A stretch of DNA of 64,000 nucleotides from Williamsia sp. DF01-3 (GTDB taxonomy: Bacteria; Actinomycetota; Actinomycetes; Mycobacteriales; Mycobacteriaceae), in the NCBI RefSeq assembly GCF_023051145.1, contig NZ_JALKFS010000001.1:112293-176292 (forward strand), read 5' to 3'. The stretch's first letter is position 1; each line of letters begins with the position of its first letter. This document shows, one piece after another, positions 63,957 through 64,000 of this stretch. A model generated the notes under the pieces. The model had not been told where the DNA came from, did not search any database, and saw nothing but the letters and a program-made list of their open reading frames with translations. The translations under genes were made by a program, and so were the position numbers.

Positions 63957-64000
63957 AGCGGGGGTGACTCCTTGTGTGGTGTGGGGTAATTGGAGGTGGG

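Overview
The window looks like part of a self-transmissible plasmid, or an integrated conjugative element, from a high-GC mycolic-acid actinobacterium (order Mycobacteriales: Gordonia, Rhodococcus, Mycobacterium, Williamsia and similar). The evidence is a FadE5-type acyl-CoA dehydrogenase, an Lsr2-type nucleoid protein, a cutinase-family esterase, an Rpf-like peptidoglycan hydrolase domain and an actinobacterial type IV secretion system (T4SS). I cannot fix the genus from sequence reading alone.

Layout. (1) 0.5-14 kb: an exopolysaccharide or cell-envelope locus with Lsr2, two flippases, a polysaccharide pyruvyl transferase, GT2 and GT4 glycosyltransferases, a large polytopic membrane protein, an acyltransferase-like protein and a secreted GH16 glycanase. 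(2) 14.5-15.6 kb: a low-GC, gene-free insert. A GT2 gene start stops at its left edge and a winged-helix fragment begins at its right edge. (3) 15.9-19.2 kb: fadE5, a second (lipoprotein) GH16 and a second copy of a small Cys-rich protein; paralogues of the last two also lie at the left edge. (4) 20.5-24.4 kb: plasmid maintenance, with a parA/parB-like operon flanked by GCRTGCA-rich centromere-like repeats, a replication initiator with a structured leader, and small regulators. (5) 24.4-29.2 kb: a 1279-residue STAND NTPase/WD40 protein and a double-HTH regulator. (6) 29.8-55.5 kb: the conjugation module. It holds secreted or exported proteins, a cutinase, a four-domain murein hydrolase, lipoproteins, a ParA-like ATPase, VirB2-, TrbL/VirB6-, SCO6880- and VirB4-like proteins, a TraG/VirD4 coupling protein, a DUF4913 protein and a MobF (TrwC/TraA) relaxase-helicase. 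A probable oriT lies beside the relaxase start. (7) 55.9-64 kb: plasmid accessory genes including an HNH protein, a nuclease lipoprotein, two related VbhA-antitoxin-like proteins, a DnaB-N-domain protein, NrdH, a small secreted protein and a DUF3560 protein.

How the parts fit. Rep and Par maintain the replicon. The relaxase nicks and unwinds the DNA, the coupling protein and VirB4/SCO6880/TrbL proteins move it, and the cutinase plus murein hydrolase plausibly open a mycolate/peptidoglycan envelope.

Two cautions. Nine or more genes carry a one-base frameshift, mostly inside homopolymers and mostly apparent deletions. I read these as probable sequencing errors, not biological decay, and give the joined coordinates. 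All family names rest on reading the translations by eye; no database search was run. No tRNA, rRNA or CRISPR was seen.
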